From contig OY783192.1 of assembly GCA_963678675.1 (NCBI GenBank), positions 9,333,953-9,397,952 of the forward strand: DNA of 64,000 bases. The letters run 5' to 3'. The notes beneath the pieces are model-generated. The model worked only from the letters and a program-made list of their open reading frames with translations, was not told the origin of the DNA and made no database searches. This document shows positions 55,909-64,000 of the stretch, one piece after another. Both the position numbers and the translations under genes were made by a program. This DNA is from Xiphydria camelus (taxonomy: Eukaryota; Arthropoda; Insecta; Hymenoptera; Xiphydriidae). The first letter of the stretch is position 1; each line of letters begins with the position of its first letter.

Positions 55909-55993
55909 GGTTGGAAAAAAAATAATAATAAAATGGTTACTTTCTTTTAAAAAAAAATAAAAATGTTTTATTACAAATCATACACTCATACAC

Positions 55994-55998
55994 ATGCG

Positions 55999-56060
<62 letters not shown>
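55994..56060. repeat. (GC)n(AC)n microsatellite
   Basis: gcgcgcgcgcgc followed by about 25 uninterrupted AC units between the rightward and leftward gene clusters. The ORF through it encodes only His-Thr repeats. Confidence 0.9.
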
Positions 56061-56070
56061 AACGGGCGCG

Positions 56071-56480
56071 CTACACTCTCTCTTCTTCGTTTTCCTCCGC
56101 CGCCTCTACCACATCGTATACGGGTTCATCGTTGAGTGCCCGTCGTGCGGCTCTACCCCGCAATTGCTGTAAACGTGAGAAAGTATTGTGCTTCAATTAC
56201 AAGAATTTAAAAAAATAGAGTTTGTAGATGTATTTACCGGGATTAAAAAGCTCCCTCGCATTGTGTATGGACATCCTTCTATCACATGTACACCCGAGAT
56301 ACCTTTTGATTTGAATGACTTTATCACCGCTTTTTTCAACTCTTTTAATATCTCACTTCCATATATTTTCCAAATTTTCGGTAAAACGATTATTCGTCCG
56401 TTGTACCTGAACTCTGGATGGGCTTCAGGATCAAACTCGTGGACACTTTCGTCTGAATCCGATGATGATGCGTTCGGCAT
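56071..56480 (-). CDS. Small spliced acidic protein next to the right TIR
   Basis: Two exons: 56480-56238 (81 codons, MPNASSSDSDESVHEFDPEA ... MRGSFLIP) and 56166-56071 (31 codons plus TAG). They are joined by a 71-bp intron with a GTAAAT donor and a tttacag acceptor, in phase 0 so the frame runs on without a stop. The 112-residue product has an acidic Ser/Asp N-terminus, a central YNGRIIVLPKIWKIYG / VHVIEGCPYTM segment and an acidic Glu-rich C-terminus (VVEAAEENEEERV). No family recognised. It is the only Polinton gene here with a clear intron and lies beyond the canonical gene set, so it could be host-derived or a regulatory/counter-defence gene. Both ideas are speculative. Confidence 0.6.
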
Positions 56481-56886
56481 TGTGAAATTAGACTGACGAA
56501 TTACATCTCGAGAGACTGAGCTGGACCTAGTCGAAATTTCTTATCGGAATAATAGAGTATCAGGTTGCATCCGTCGCAGTAAACTATCTCCAGCAACGAT
56601 TCGTAAGCTCACCGATGAGCGTGAGAAATTATTTCTTATCTGAATACTAGAGTATCAGATTACATTCTTCGTGACAAACTTCACTGAGTCTTATCGACTC
56701 GGCTAGTGTCAACCATCGCGAGGTACAATTCGTGAGATCGCTTCTGAAATACGCCGACAAATAATTATTGAGGTAGAGAACGGGATTCTGGGCGCAGTAG
56801 CGCGGAGCAAGTCTGAACCTGCACGCGCCTGTCGGAACCTGCACGAGAAACGATGACGTCATGCGACGCGGTCGAAACTGTGCAGT
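56481..56886. other. Gap between the spliced gene and the right TIR
   Basis: No gene. It contains two TCAGT-type motifs on the minus strand upstream of the spliced gene, a short direct repeat (ttcttatcggaataatagag / tttcttatctgaatactaga at 56538 and 56632), and further copies of the TIR module with TGACGTCA at 56854-56861. Confidence 0.5.
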
Positions 56887-57799
56887 ACGCATTCCAAGGC
56901 CGGTCAACTGCGCAGTAGCGATGCTATGACGTCATCACTCAGGAATGCGACGCGGTCGAAACTGCGCAGTAGCGCGGTGCAAGTCTGAACCTGCACACGC
57001 CTGTCGGAACCTGTACAGTAGCGATGCGATAAGCTATGACGTCATCGGACGCGGTCGAAACTGCGCAGTAGCGCGGAGCAAGTCTGAACCTGCACGAGAA
57101 ACGATGACGTCATCGGACGCGCAGTAGCAAGATACCTGGCGTTGACTACCCGCCGACAGTGGTGCCACCTGGCGTTGATGGTGGGAGTCGAGGAGGAGTA
57201 TCATTCAAATTTCCCCGCCACGGCGCATGAGCACTTCAAAATGGCTGCCGCAGACGGTGGCGCCATCTGGTGGGGGTCGAGGAGTTGGAGTTCAACCAAT
57301 GTCAGAGCTCCGTTGGGTCGAGGAGTGGGGGTTCGACCAATCACAGAGCTCCGTTGGAGGAACATTCAAAATGGTCGCCGCCTACGGTGGCGACACCTAG
57401 CGTCGACAGTGGCGCCATCTGGTGGGGGTCGAGGAGTGGGGGTTCAACCAATGACAGAGCTCCATTGGGTCGAGGAGTGGGGGTTCGACCAATCACAGAG
57501 CTCTGTTGGAGGAACATTCAAAATGGCCGCCGCCTACGGTGGCGACACCTAGCGTCGACAGTGGCGCCATCTGGTGAGGGTCGAGGAGTGGGGGTTCAAC
57601 CAATGACAGAGCTCCATTGGGTCGAGGAGTGGGGGTTCGACCAATCACAGAGCTCCACTGGGTCACGTGATGCGCGAATTCAAATTTCCCGCCATGGCGC
57701 ATGCGCACTTCCGCTAAATTCAAATTTCCCGCCATTTTGCCCCTGAAAGTAGGCAACCCGTCCGGAAAACTGTGCTCGAACCCCCATAGCTTATCTACT
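56887..57799 (-). repeat. Polinton right TIR, 913 bp
   Basis: Mirror of 41014-41926, ending CTTATCTACT at 57799. It contains the same repeated modules. CRE palindromes lie at 56927-56934, 57037-57044 and 57105-57112, the exact mirror positions of those on the left. Confidence 0.93.
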
Positions 57800-57805
57800 T
57801 CCGCC
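57800..57805 (+). repeat. Polinton target-site duplication, right copy
   Basis: tccgcc directly after the TIR. It matches tccggc at 41008-41013 in five of six positions. Confidence 0.75.
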
Positions 57806-58135
57806 TACTAAAAGTCGATAAAGAAAATTTCCGAAAATAAATTGTGGTACCCATTGCCCAGATAGCACGACAAGTGAATATAATTATATGGGTAATATTT
57901 AGAAATTGTACATTTGTTTTTTCTGTAATATTCTTTTTAGATCTAGTATTTTTAGAAGGATTATCTTCAGAATCTGACATAGTATTTAATCATTTTATGA
58001 AAGGTTTTTTTTTCGATTGAATGATACGATAAGTTTAAAAATAAGGCAATTGGTAGTTAGCTGTATTTAGATTCGACAGGTCAGTTCGGATAGCACCAAG
58101 CTAATTTAGGAATTGAACCTAATATCCAGTACTCT
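57806..58135. other. Host-side flank of the Polinton, no firm gene
   Basis: A minus-strand frame starting at 57980 (MSDSEDNPSKNTRSKKNITE) has good start context and could be a first exon. It has no recognised domain and runs into the Polinton end. Confidence 0.3.
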
Positions 58136-58139
58136 ATGC

Positions 58140-58230
58140 GAGCAAATGATCGGAACCTTCCGTATAGTGGGAATCGAACCCACGATCTTTCTGACCAGAC
58201 TCGGCCGATGCACCAAAAAGGCGTTGTCAC
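58140..58230 (-). repeat. tRNA-like fragment (B box), not a functional tRNA
   Basis: On the minus strand GTGGGTTCGATTCCCAC forms a perfect T-arm (5-bp stem, TTCGATT loop), preceded by a D-arm-like ggccgagtctggt. The anticodon arm is too short to fold, so this is a degraded tRNA or SINE head. Confidence 0.4.
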
Positions 58231-58369
58231 GTCTTGGGGAGTGACAGACGACTAATAATCGCTCAAAGGGGGAAAGCGAAGGGGCTGCTAATACTAACGA
58301 AAGCACTGCGCCTAGCTAACACCATTTGAACGGAGATTCCCACAAAAATTTCGGGGTTACGGCTAACTA

Positions 58370-59065
58370 CCAGCATATAAAGGGGGGTCGACACTTATTC
58401 TTGCGCTCGCGAACTCAGGAGAGAGAAATTTATAAATCTGCACCTATACCTTCTTCCCGGGAGTTGTTCCTGCTGGTCGGTCTCGTTTTCCGGTTACTCC
58501 TTCCTTCCTTCTCGGATTTCTATGCGCAAACGTGGGAGAGAGTCCGGTCGAGAGATTGGTGGAAACACTCAGTTCAGACACTTAGACAGTTTTATTCAAA
58601 TCTGAATCGGACACTCTAAACAAATTTTGGCGAACACTGTGGTTTGGACACTATACGGGAGTTTGCTCCGGACTAACGAGAAGTTGAACACTTTGTCAGC
58701 TCGAGGGAGAAGATTCCAGCCCTTTTTATTTCCTTCAAGCGGGGGCGGACTCCTATCCCTACTCTAGGGGAGAAAACCTAAGCCGTGCTGAACTCTGTTT
58801 TGTTTCTTATAATTACTAGTCCTGGGAAGGGTTCGGTCTTGACTTTTCATCTTAATCGCGGGCGGTTAGTTTGGCGATAACCCGCTGCGCTGGAGATTTT
58901 TACGTATCATTTCCCACGGGGACTTCGTTCGTCGCTGGTTCGCTGCCGCGACTCGTCTCTGGTCTGCTTCTTAGAGTTATCGCTTCCCACGGGGGTGTTT
59001 GTCGCTTCGCTCGCTGCTATTACTTATCACTATGGTTTCATAAAATTGGCTACGTGAGAACGTGA
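58370..59065 (+). repeat. Possible LTR-like regulatory sequence
   Basis: tataaagggg (58376) is followed by gc-rich leader-like sequence, a repeated cttcccacggggg(g)/tcgcttcgctcgctgc module (58910-59030) and gagaacgtgaca at 59058-59068. A TATA box far upstream of a ..TGACA end resembles a solo LTR of a gypsy/BEL-type element, but no second LTR, primer-binding site or pol gene is seen nearby. Confidence 0.3.
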
Positions 59066-59698
59066 CACATAGGTGCTACTACGCACTTATTCTAATTGTA
59101 AGAATAGGTGGCTGCCTTGCTCGCTCCATCATTGGTCGTCCCGGGATTGTCGCATTTATCGCATCGTCTTCGTCGAAGACTGCTGTCAATTTTTCGCCGC
59201 GTTTCTTTTGAAACCAGAAAGAACATACACATGTAATGAGAGAGTACTGCTGTGTAAAATGGGAAACACAATACGCCATCCGATCTGGCAAGTGAAGCAG
59301 CGCTGGGCTCGATACTATGAGTTCAAAAACTTGGTTGATTTAATGATCAGTTATCCGCGTAAACAGTGGTTATCAACTACGCTGATTCCAAATCTGACGT
59401 CTAAAATTTCAAACAATAACATTAGAAGCCGGATTCTGACATTTAATTTTTAAATTCCATGATTTAATTTCTAATTTCACTCGCAACTTTGAACGTCAGA
59501 TTCGAAATCAGCGCCACTGAAAACTGCCATATACGCGAAAACCTTTCAAAATTCATGTGCATTTTAAACATGTCGGATTCGGGAGTCAGAATCTGGCTTC
59601 TGAAGTCATTTTAAAAAAATGTCAATGTCAGATTCGTAATCAGCGCGGTCAAAAACCCCCGAGTACCTACCATTTTTCAGCCCGATCTACGCTGAATT
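59066..59698. other. No gene supported; diffuse repeats
   Basis: ORFs on both strands at 59073-59453 have no motif. The phrase (a)gattcgaaatcagcg / cagattcgtaatcagcgc recurs at about 59390, 59500 and 59640, so this is dispersed repeat sequence. Confidence 0.35.
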
Positions 59699-60072
59699 AA
59701 AACAAAAACGTGTACAGGGTATACGCAACAGAAGTGAAACTTCATGCGTAAATCCACTAAATACTAATATTGAAAAACAAAATTAGAAAAATAAAGGTAA
59801 GGTGAAAAAAACAGAATGAAATGTAATCATGCAGTCAAGAATGTGACGAGAAGTTTTGCGTCTGTTTATTTATTGATGATTATACCAATCGTCTGTTTAT
59901 TTATTGATGATTATACGCAAAACTTCTCGTCACCTTCTTGACTGCACGATTACATTTTATTCTATTTTTTCACCTTACCTTTATTTTTCTAATTTTGTTT
60001 TTCAATATTAGTATTTCGTGGATTTACGCATGAAGTTTCACTTCTGTTGCATGTACCCTGTACACGTTTTTG
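59699..60072. mobile_element. Foldback MITE, arms about 170 bp
   Basis: acaaaaacgtgtacagggta at the left is mirrored by ccctgtacacgtttttgttt at the right. The arms extend through agaagtgaaacttcatgcgt and caccttacctttatttttct. A 28-bp direct repeat (gtctgtttatttattgatga...) sits in the loop. Confidence 0.65.
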
Positions 60073-60197
60073 TTTTTTTTGAGGTTACCAACGAAGTTTT
60101 ATATATTTGTTGTGTGTACTCTTTACAATGTGATTTAATACGGTAATCCTCCAGTATCAACTACCGATATCTTATGTAGTTTTGATGCACAAACGCC

Positions 60198-60650
60198 TCA
60201 CGGTAGTTGATGAACCATTGTGTCCACAGATACTGGTACGTTAATGACCTGTCCGTAAATTCCATATTGACCATGTTACATGTCTCAATCGACGAATCTG
60301 CATAAAGGGGATTCGTGGAAATATAAGTCGCTCTGATACCAAATCTAGTGGAGGTAAATGGTCGGGTATCGGTGGATATTTGAAACCGTTGTAAGTGGCC
60401 ATTGTAGGGATAGTATTCTTTTTGAGTGCTTGACGACAGGTGTAGCAGATTTGAATGATTTCCCCATCAATCCGAGGGAGAATTACGTTCAAAATATCCT
60501 CTTGTTCACGAACGGAAATTTTTAAAGCGTCTTGAAACCATAACCTATCACAAATAGAGCACGTATGACCGAAAGAATTATTTATAAACTTTTTATTGAA
60601 TTCCCTATGAGCGATTTTACTTCGGTTATAATGACTGTTGCGACAAACCG
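60198..60650 (-). pseudogene. Helitron ORF fragment (Cys-rich N-terminal region), frameshifted
   Basis: On the minus strand: HREFNKKFINNSFGHTCSIC, DRLWFQDALKISVREQEDIL, CYTCRQALKKNTIPTMATYN, GFKYPPIPDHLPPLDLVSER and LIFPRIPFMQIRRLRHV. A one-base shift follows, into GQYGIYGQVINVPVSVD and a TGA at 60198-60200. This CxxC...CxxC zinc region and the 'LxFPRIPFMQIR' block precede the Rep domain in insect Helitrons. Neither the HUH Rep motif nor the helicase is present in the window. Confidence 0.75.
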
Positions 60651-61148
60651 TAAGTTAGTCAGTTAGTAAGTTAGTAACCGATGTTAGTATTCAAAATGAT
60701 TGTTTTCCTCGCTGTCAGTGCGCGATTAGAAGGTCCTTTTTTTCTGAAACTAACGGTTTCTTTTGCTTACGTTTACCTACGACGCGTTGAACGTTATAAT
60801 TTACTTGCCATGTTGAACCCTTACACCAATCAGAACGCGCTGACGTGGAGCCTCGTCGCTCCCCGTCTTGATATCGTAAAGAGCTCTCCACGGGCAGTTC
60901 AGTTTTCGAGTTCAACGCGAAAAGGTCAACCAGTTAGTTCGACGTTCCGTGTTACCCGTTTCTCAGTGCTTAAGGCAGTGAATCGCGCAGTTTGAAAGTT
61001 AATTCACTCCACACACTGCCGGCCCGCTCTCATCGGGTTTATAGTTTACGCAATATTTTGTACACGTATTAATAAATGTTCAGTTTCGTTTTCGTTTAAT
61101 GTTAGTTTCTGCTTTTCTGACCGTTATAGTTTTCTGTAGTGAAAACAC

Positions 61149-61511
61149 CTAACAATGACCATATGGCAAGTCCTGACATAAATTATGTTCACGTGGTCCT
61201 GATTCATTGCGTCGTAAATTGGATGGTCCTGGCTCGTCGCGGATATCATTGTCAACAAAAGCGGGTTGAACCGAAGATGAATTATTAGGAGCTAAAATGT
61301 CATTTTCATTTTGCACATTATGATTTTCAGGTTCACTGGTTAATAATTGATCGTCGGAAATTTGATTCACTGTGTTTTTCAGTTGCTTTCGTAACCTACT
61401 CTCCTCATGCGTTGGGCCCCAGACCTTTTCACTTTTTTTTACACTACTGTCATCCTTCTTACGTTGTCTCTCACGATATTCCTTACATTTCTGCGCATTT
61501 GATTTCGCCAT
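61149..61511 (-). pseudogene. Helitron ORF, extreme N-terminus
   Basis: 120-codon frame starting MAKSNAQKCKEYRERQRKKD, a basic 'NAxKCxEYRERxRKK' start I associate with insect Helitron polyproteins, then low-complexity Asn/Ser/Glu sequence. It lies upstream of and on the same strand as 60198-60650, separated by about 500 bp without similarity. The two are best read as one broken gene with an intron or insertion between them. Confidence 0.5.
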
Positions 61512-61789
61512 TATAAATTAATTCAATTAAATTTCACTCAAAAATAGAACAAAACAAAACAAATGAATATCACTTACAGCACGCACACGAATGAAGACGC
61601 CATACTGGTCCCCAGTCAGCTGTAGGTATACGCAAGCGCCAAATTTATTCGGGGGGCCACCCCGATAGCCAGGTGGCTTCACAGTGGTGGCACTGTGGGA
61701 CCACGCGGTGACTTTGAGAAACATCACAGTGATGTCTTGGTGTGTGCCCACTGGGGTACCACTGTGGCATCACGCAGTGTACAAAGTGG

Positions 61790-61862
61790 AGAAAGTAGGA
61801 TTTTGCAAAAGGATAAAGCAGGATTTTGCAAAAGGATAAAAAAAGTAGGATTTTGCATGCAG
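61790..61862 (+). repeat. Short tandem repeat, unit about 29 bp
   Basis: (g)taggattttgcaaaaggataaa repeats about three times. It is preceded by several imperfect gtggcactgtgggaccacg / cactgtggcatcacg palindromes (61680-61780). Confidence 0.65.
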
Positions 61863-61929
61863 TAACTTTACCGAGGTTGTTCACTGTGTCCCCGTGCAGT
61901 GCCGCCGCCTAGTAGTGTCGCTTTTTTTT

Positions 61930-62025
61930 TCACACCCTACCGGGATTTGAACCTGCGATCTTCAAGATACGAGATGCTTCGAAACTGGGAATGCTTGCAT
62001 TCTACCAATTGAGCCATCGACTCTT
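61930..62025 (-). repeat. tRNA-derived SINE head
   Basis: On the minus strand tggctcaattggtagaatgc (A box / D arm) and, about 45 nt later, gcaggttcaaatcccggt (B box / T arm) are spaced as in a tRNA with a long insert. It has no CCA-compatible acceptor pairing, so a SINE or pseudo-tRNA is likelier than a functional tRNA. Confidence 0.5.
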
Positions 62026-62700
62026 CGAGCGCGATGTTGCTCCACTCCGGTCATAATGGTATAGAAACCGGACATGACAGACAGGGAGGTTTCTCCACCT
62101 TTTGTATACATTTTGTGAAAAATCACGGAAATCCTAAGCGGATGTGTGAGTTCAACTAATTGTTGAAACGTAAGTCTTTCTTTCAATTGCTATTTTTCAA
62201 ATAGACACCATTTAGAAGTTACGGATAATCCCCTTCACGCTCCTCTAACCTACAAACGTCCCGGAATGCAACTGTAAACATTCTTGACTCGTGTTTTACA
62301 TTTTCAGTTTATTGGCGTAAATGATTGAAGGGGTCGCATTCTCGTGTCCACCTGTATTATATATTTTCTGGATCTGGGTTGTGTTTATCATCATGTGTTT
62401 AGATCATGCCAAAGGGATTCAGGGATACTGCAAAAGACGCGAAGTGAACTATCGGAGTATGCTTGATATCTAATTTTAATTGTGTGAAGTATTCCAATAC
62501 TCTTCTGTTTCAGGATTCAAATGGCTAATCCGACCTTATGTGGTGCTTCAAAAGGAACATCAATGCTTAACACATTTGCTGCAGACCGCGCAGCTCCTGC
62601 TTTAAAATACATACACCCTCACGCGGGAGCCGCATGATCCACAGTGAACGTGTAAAGGAAACTCTTTCAGAACTTGATAGTCCTATAGTATAGGCTCACA
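62026..62700. other. Upstream region of the secreted-protein gene, nothing recognised
   Basis: No exon with supporting motifs is found. Polypyrimidine/AG sites (for example near 62307 and 62513) could belong to upstream untranslated exons, but this cannot be shown. Confidence 0.3.
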
Positions 62701-62730
62701 ATGATCTTCTACTGGGAAATGTATTGTACA

Positions 62731-63323
62731 ATGAAAAAGAAAATAGCGTTACTTTCATTGATTATGAGTACACTGCTTTTAACTGAGGCTTTTGATATAT
62801 CCAATCATTTTATTGAATTTGCTGGTAATCAAATTATCCATTTACCACAAACTAATCATTTTTATAGCATAGAAGTAATACAAAATCTCTTATTTCTTTT
62901 TTCAGGTATAGATAATCCTGACTTTTCTCTGTATCCGGAGGAAACATTGCAAAGGGCTTGGCTTAGAATATATCTTCGTACGTACAATGAAGCCACAGAT
63001 GTATCCGAACATACTGTTACTAAACTTTATACCAAAAGGTTTAAATTTCCTCCTTTATCTCATTTCTTCCGGGGTTGCTGGGCGCTTATACAGAGTGAAC
63101 ATTCAAATATCGACTTCGATTTTCTGGAGTAAGTTTATTTAATTATTATCAGATTGTAATGAGGATATTTTCATTTTATAATATTCATATTTCATTTGAT
63201 GATAATCGTTTTGATAATAGGTACGCTTCTTTCAGATTTAACGAACACTTCAAAATGAAGGACGAATGCCTGAACATGAAGTATAAAATTTACGCCAGAG
63301 GACGAAATCATTCCATACAATGA
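62731..63323 (+). CDS. Small secreted protein gene, two or three exons
   Basis: ATG 62731 opens a signal peptide (MKKKIALLSLIMSTLLLTEA). Exon 62731-63128 splices at GTAAGT to 63236 (acceptor tctttcag) and ends at TGA 63321-63323. The junction keeps the frame (161 residues). A further in-frame intron of 81 bp is likely at 62825-62905 (donor GTAATC, acceptor tttcttttttcag). Removing it joins IEFAG to IDNPDFSLYPEET and gives 134 residues. The mature protein has few Cys, is rich in aromatic residues (WLRIYLRTYNEA, FFRGCW) and has no recognised domain. An AATAAA follows at 63560. It is the best candidate for an ordinary host gene in the window; upstream exons cannot be excluded. Confidence 0.6.
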
Positions 63324-63559
63324 AGAATTTTAATAATTCCCAACGATGTATTCTATATGATACTATTTAATTTTACCAGCTTGTTAACTGGATTTCTCAA
63401 GAAAATTATCTCCTTTTATTCAGATTCATTATATGTAACAGCAGTTGAAAAAAATTGCGAATGAAAATACTATGATATAATAGCTTAAGTCGTACAGTAT
63501 TTTATATAAAGAATAGGATAATATACACATAATAGAACCATGTACATATTATATTACCA

Positions 63560-63565
63560 AATAAA
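63560..63565 (+). terminator. Poly(A) signal of the secreted-protein gene
   Basis: AATAAA followed by an A7 run and T-rich sequence, about 237 bp after the stop codon. Confidence 0.5.
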
Positions 63566-64000
63566 AAAATGTTTTCTGTTATCTATCATGTTTTTCCCGC
63601 AATTTCTAAAAATTTCCTTTGACCCTTTTTAACGTTATCATCGGAATTAACATTTCAGTTTTTTCTCCGTACTAGTACTTAAACCTTTGCCAGTAAACGA
63701 TATTTGTTAGAGTAAGAGTTTAACATATTTTAAAATATCCTTCAATGCCTCCGAATAGAAATGAATCGGTGAATCCAAGAACAGTATAAGTCCAACAAAT
63801 GGCGTTTTGAGTTAAGATAGGTAGCCAAAATGTTTAAAATTCTAAGCTCCATATATTGTCAAGAACCGATTCCTATCAGTCATAAGAATATCCACGTATT
63901 TAGCATCCCTCATTACAGTTTTCAAGAGCTTGAAATGATGGCCATTAACTCATTGTGAAGTTATTATGTTTTTTCATTTTTTCTCGAAACTATCTTTATG
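63566..64000. other. Intergenic, nothing recognised
   Basis: AT-rich DNA without a supported exon, repeat or RNA gene up to the window end. Confidence 0.4.

Larger units (their letters stand above)
41014..57799. mobile_element. Polinton (Maverick) with both termini, 16,786 bp
   Basis: Complete by its ends: TIRs beginning AGTAGATAAGC, 913 bp long, and a 6-bp target duplication. Gene order: PolB (+), INT, collagen-like/coiled-coil, acidic conserved protein and ATPase (all -), then PLA2-like, protease, minor capsid, small ORF, major capsid and zinc-ribbon protein (all +), then a spliced small gene (-). Without the 2,510-bp Harbinger insertion it is about 14.3 kb, within the usual Polinton range. 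Codon use is far more GC-rich than the surrounding host DNA. Several genes are damaged, so this copy could move only with proteins supplied in trans. Confidence 0.95.

Noticed and set aside
58140..58230. Functional tRNA gene
   Set aside because: The T arm is perfect but the anticodon arm cannot form and acceptor strands do not pair.

Overview
This is nuclear DNA from an arthropod, most likely an insect. It is AT-rich, repeat-dense, has short spliceosomal introns with GT..AG ends, and carries remnants of Polinton/Maverick, PIF/Harbinger, piggyBac, Helitron, RTE-like and THAP-bearing elements. I cannot name the species. A hymenopteran would fit, but that is only an impression from the repeat families. 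Almost all recognisable coding sequence belongs to mobile elements. The one convincing non-transposon gene is a small secreted-protein gene near the right end (62.7-63.3 kb).

Layout. 1-8.3 kb: an RTE/SINE-like repeat with a 129-bp tandem unit occurs as two inverted copies (1-990 and 6650-8270). They flank a broken gene for a cysteine-rich CXC-type protein, several small MITEs and a TTAA-flanked piggyBac-type MITE. 8.3-13.3 kb: a near-perfect 760-bp foldback element, another RTE-like copy and unannotated DNA. 13.3-34.7 kb: a very large interrupted inverted repeat (arms about 5.4-5.7 kb). Its spacer holds a decayed piggyBac element interrupted by a PIF/Harbinger copy, which is itself interrupted by an unclassified 4.4-kb element, plus foldback MITEs and a Helitron-type endonuclease pseudogene. 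34.8-39.9 kb: a 5.06-kb element with 1.2-kb terminal inverted repeats and the remains of a SWIM-finger-like gene running into its right TIR.

41.0-57.8 kb: the centrepiece, a Polinton (Maverick) with both ends intact. It has 913-bp TIRs starting with AG, colinear without a net indel, and a 6-bp target duplication (tccggc / tccgcc). It carries a protein-primed DNA polymerase B, a retroviral-type integrase with a chromodomain, a collagen-like/coiled-coil protein, a conserved acidic protein, a FtsK/HerA-type packaging ATPase, a phospholipase-A2-like protein, an adenain-type cysteine protease, minor and major (double-jelly-roll) capsid proteins, a small ORF between them, a zinc-ribbon protein and a small spliced acidic protein. 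These would act together in protein-primed replication, integration and assembly of virus-like particles. The copy is inactive. PolB is split by a 2.5-kb Harbinger insertion between motifs B and C and has a TAG four codons after its natural ATG. The protease lacks an ATG, and the zinc-ribbon gene has an internal TGA. Most genes nevertheless keep a recognisable TATA-like element 30-33 bp upstream of an arthropod TCAGT-type initiator.

57.8-64.0 kb: possible LTR-like sequence, tRNA-like fragments, a foldback MITE, two pieces of a decayed Helitron, a short tandem repeat and the secreted-protein gene. The most noteworthy points are the promoter grammar and the CRE-palindrome-rich TIRs of the Polinton, its nested Harbinger insertion, the giant inverted repeat with an empty-site-verified THAP-element insertion, and two elements I cannot classify (22910-27288 and 34808-39871).
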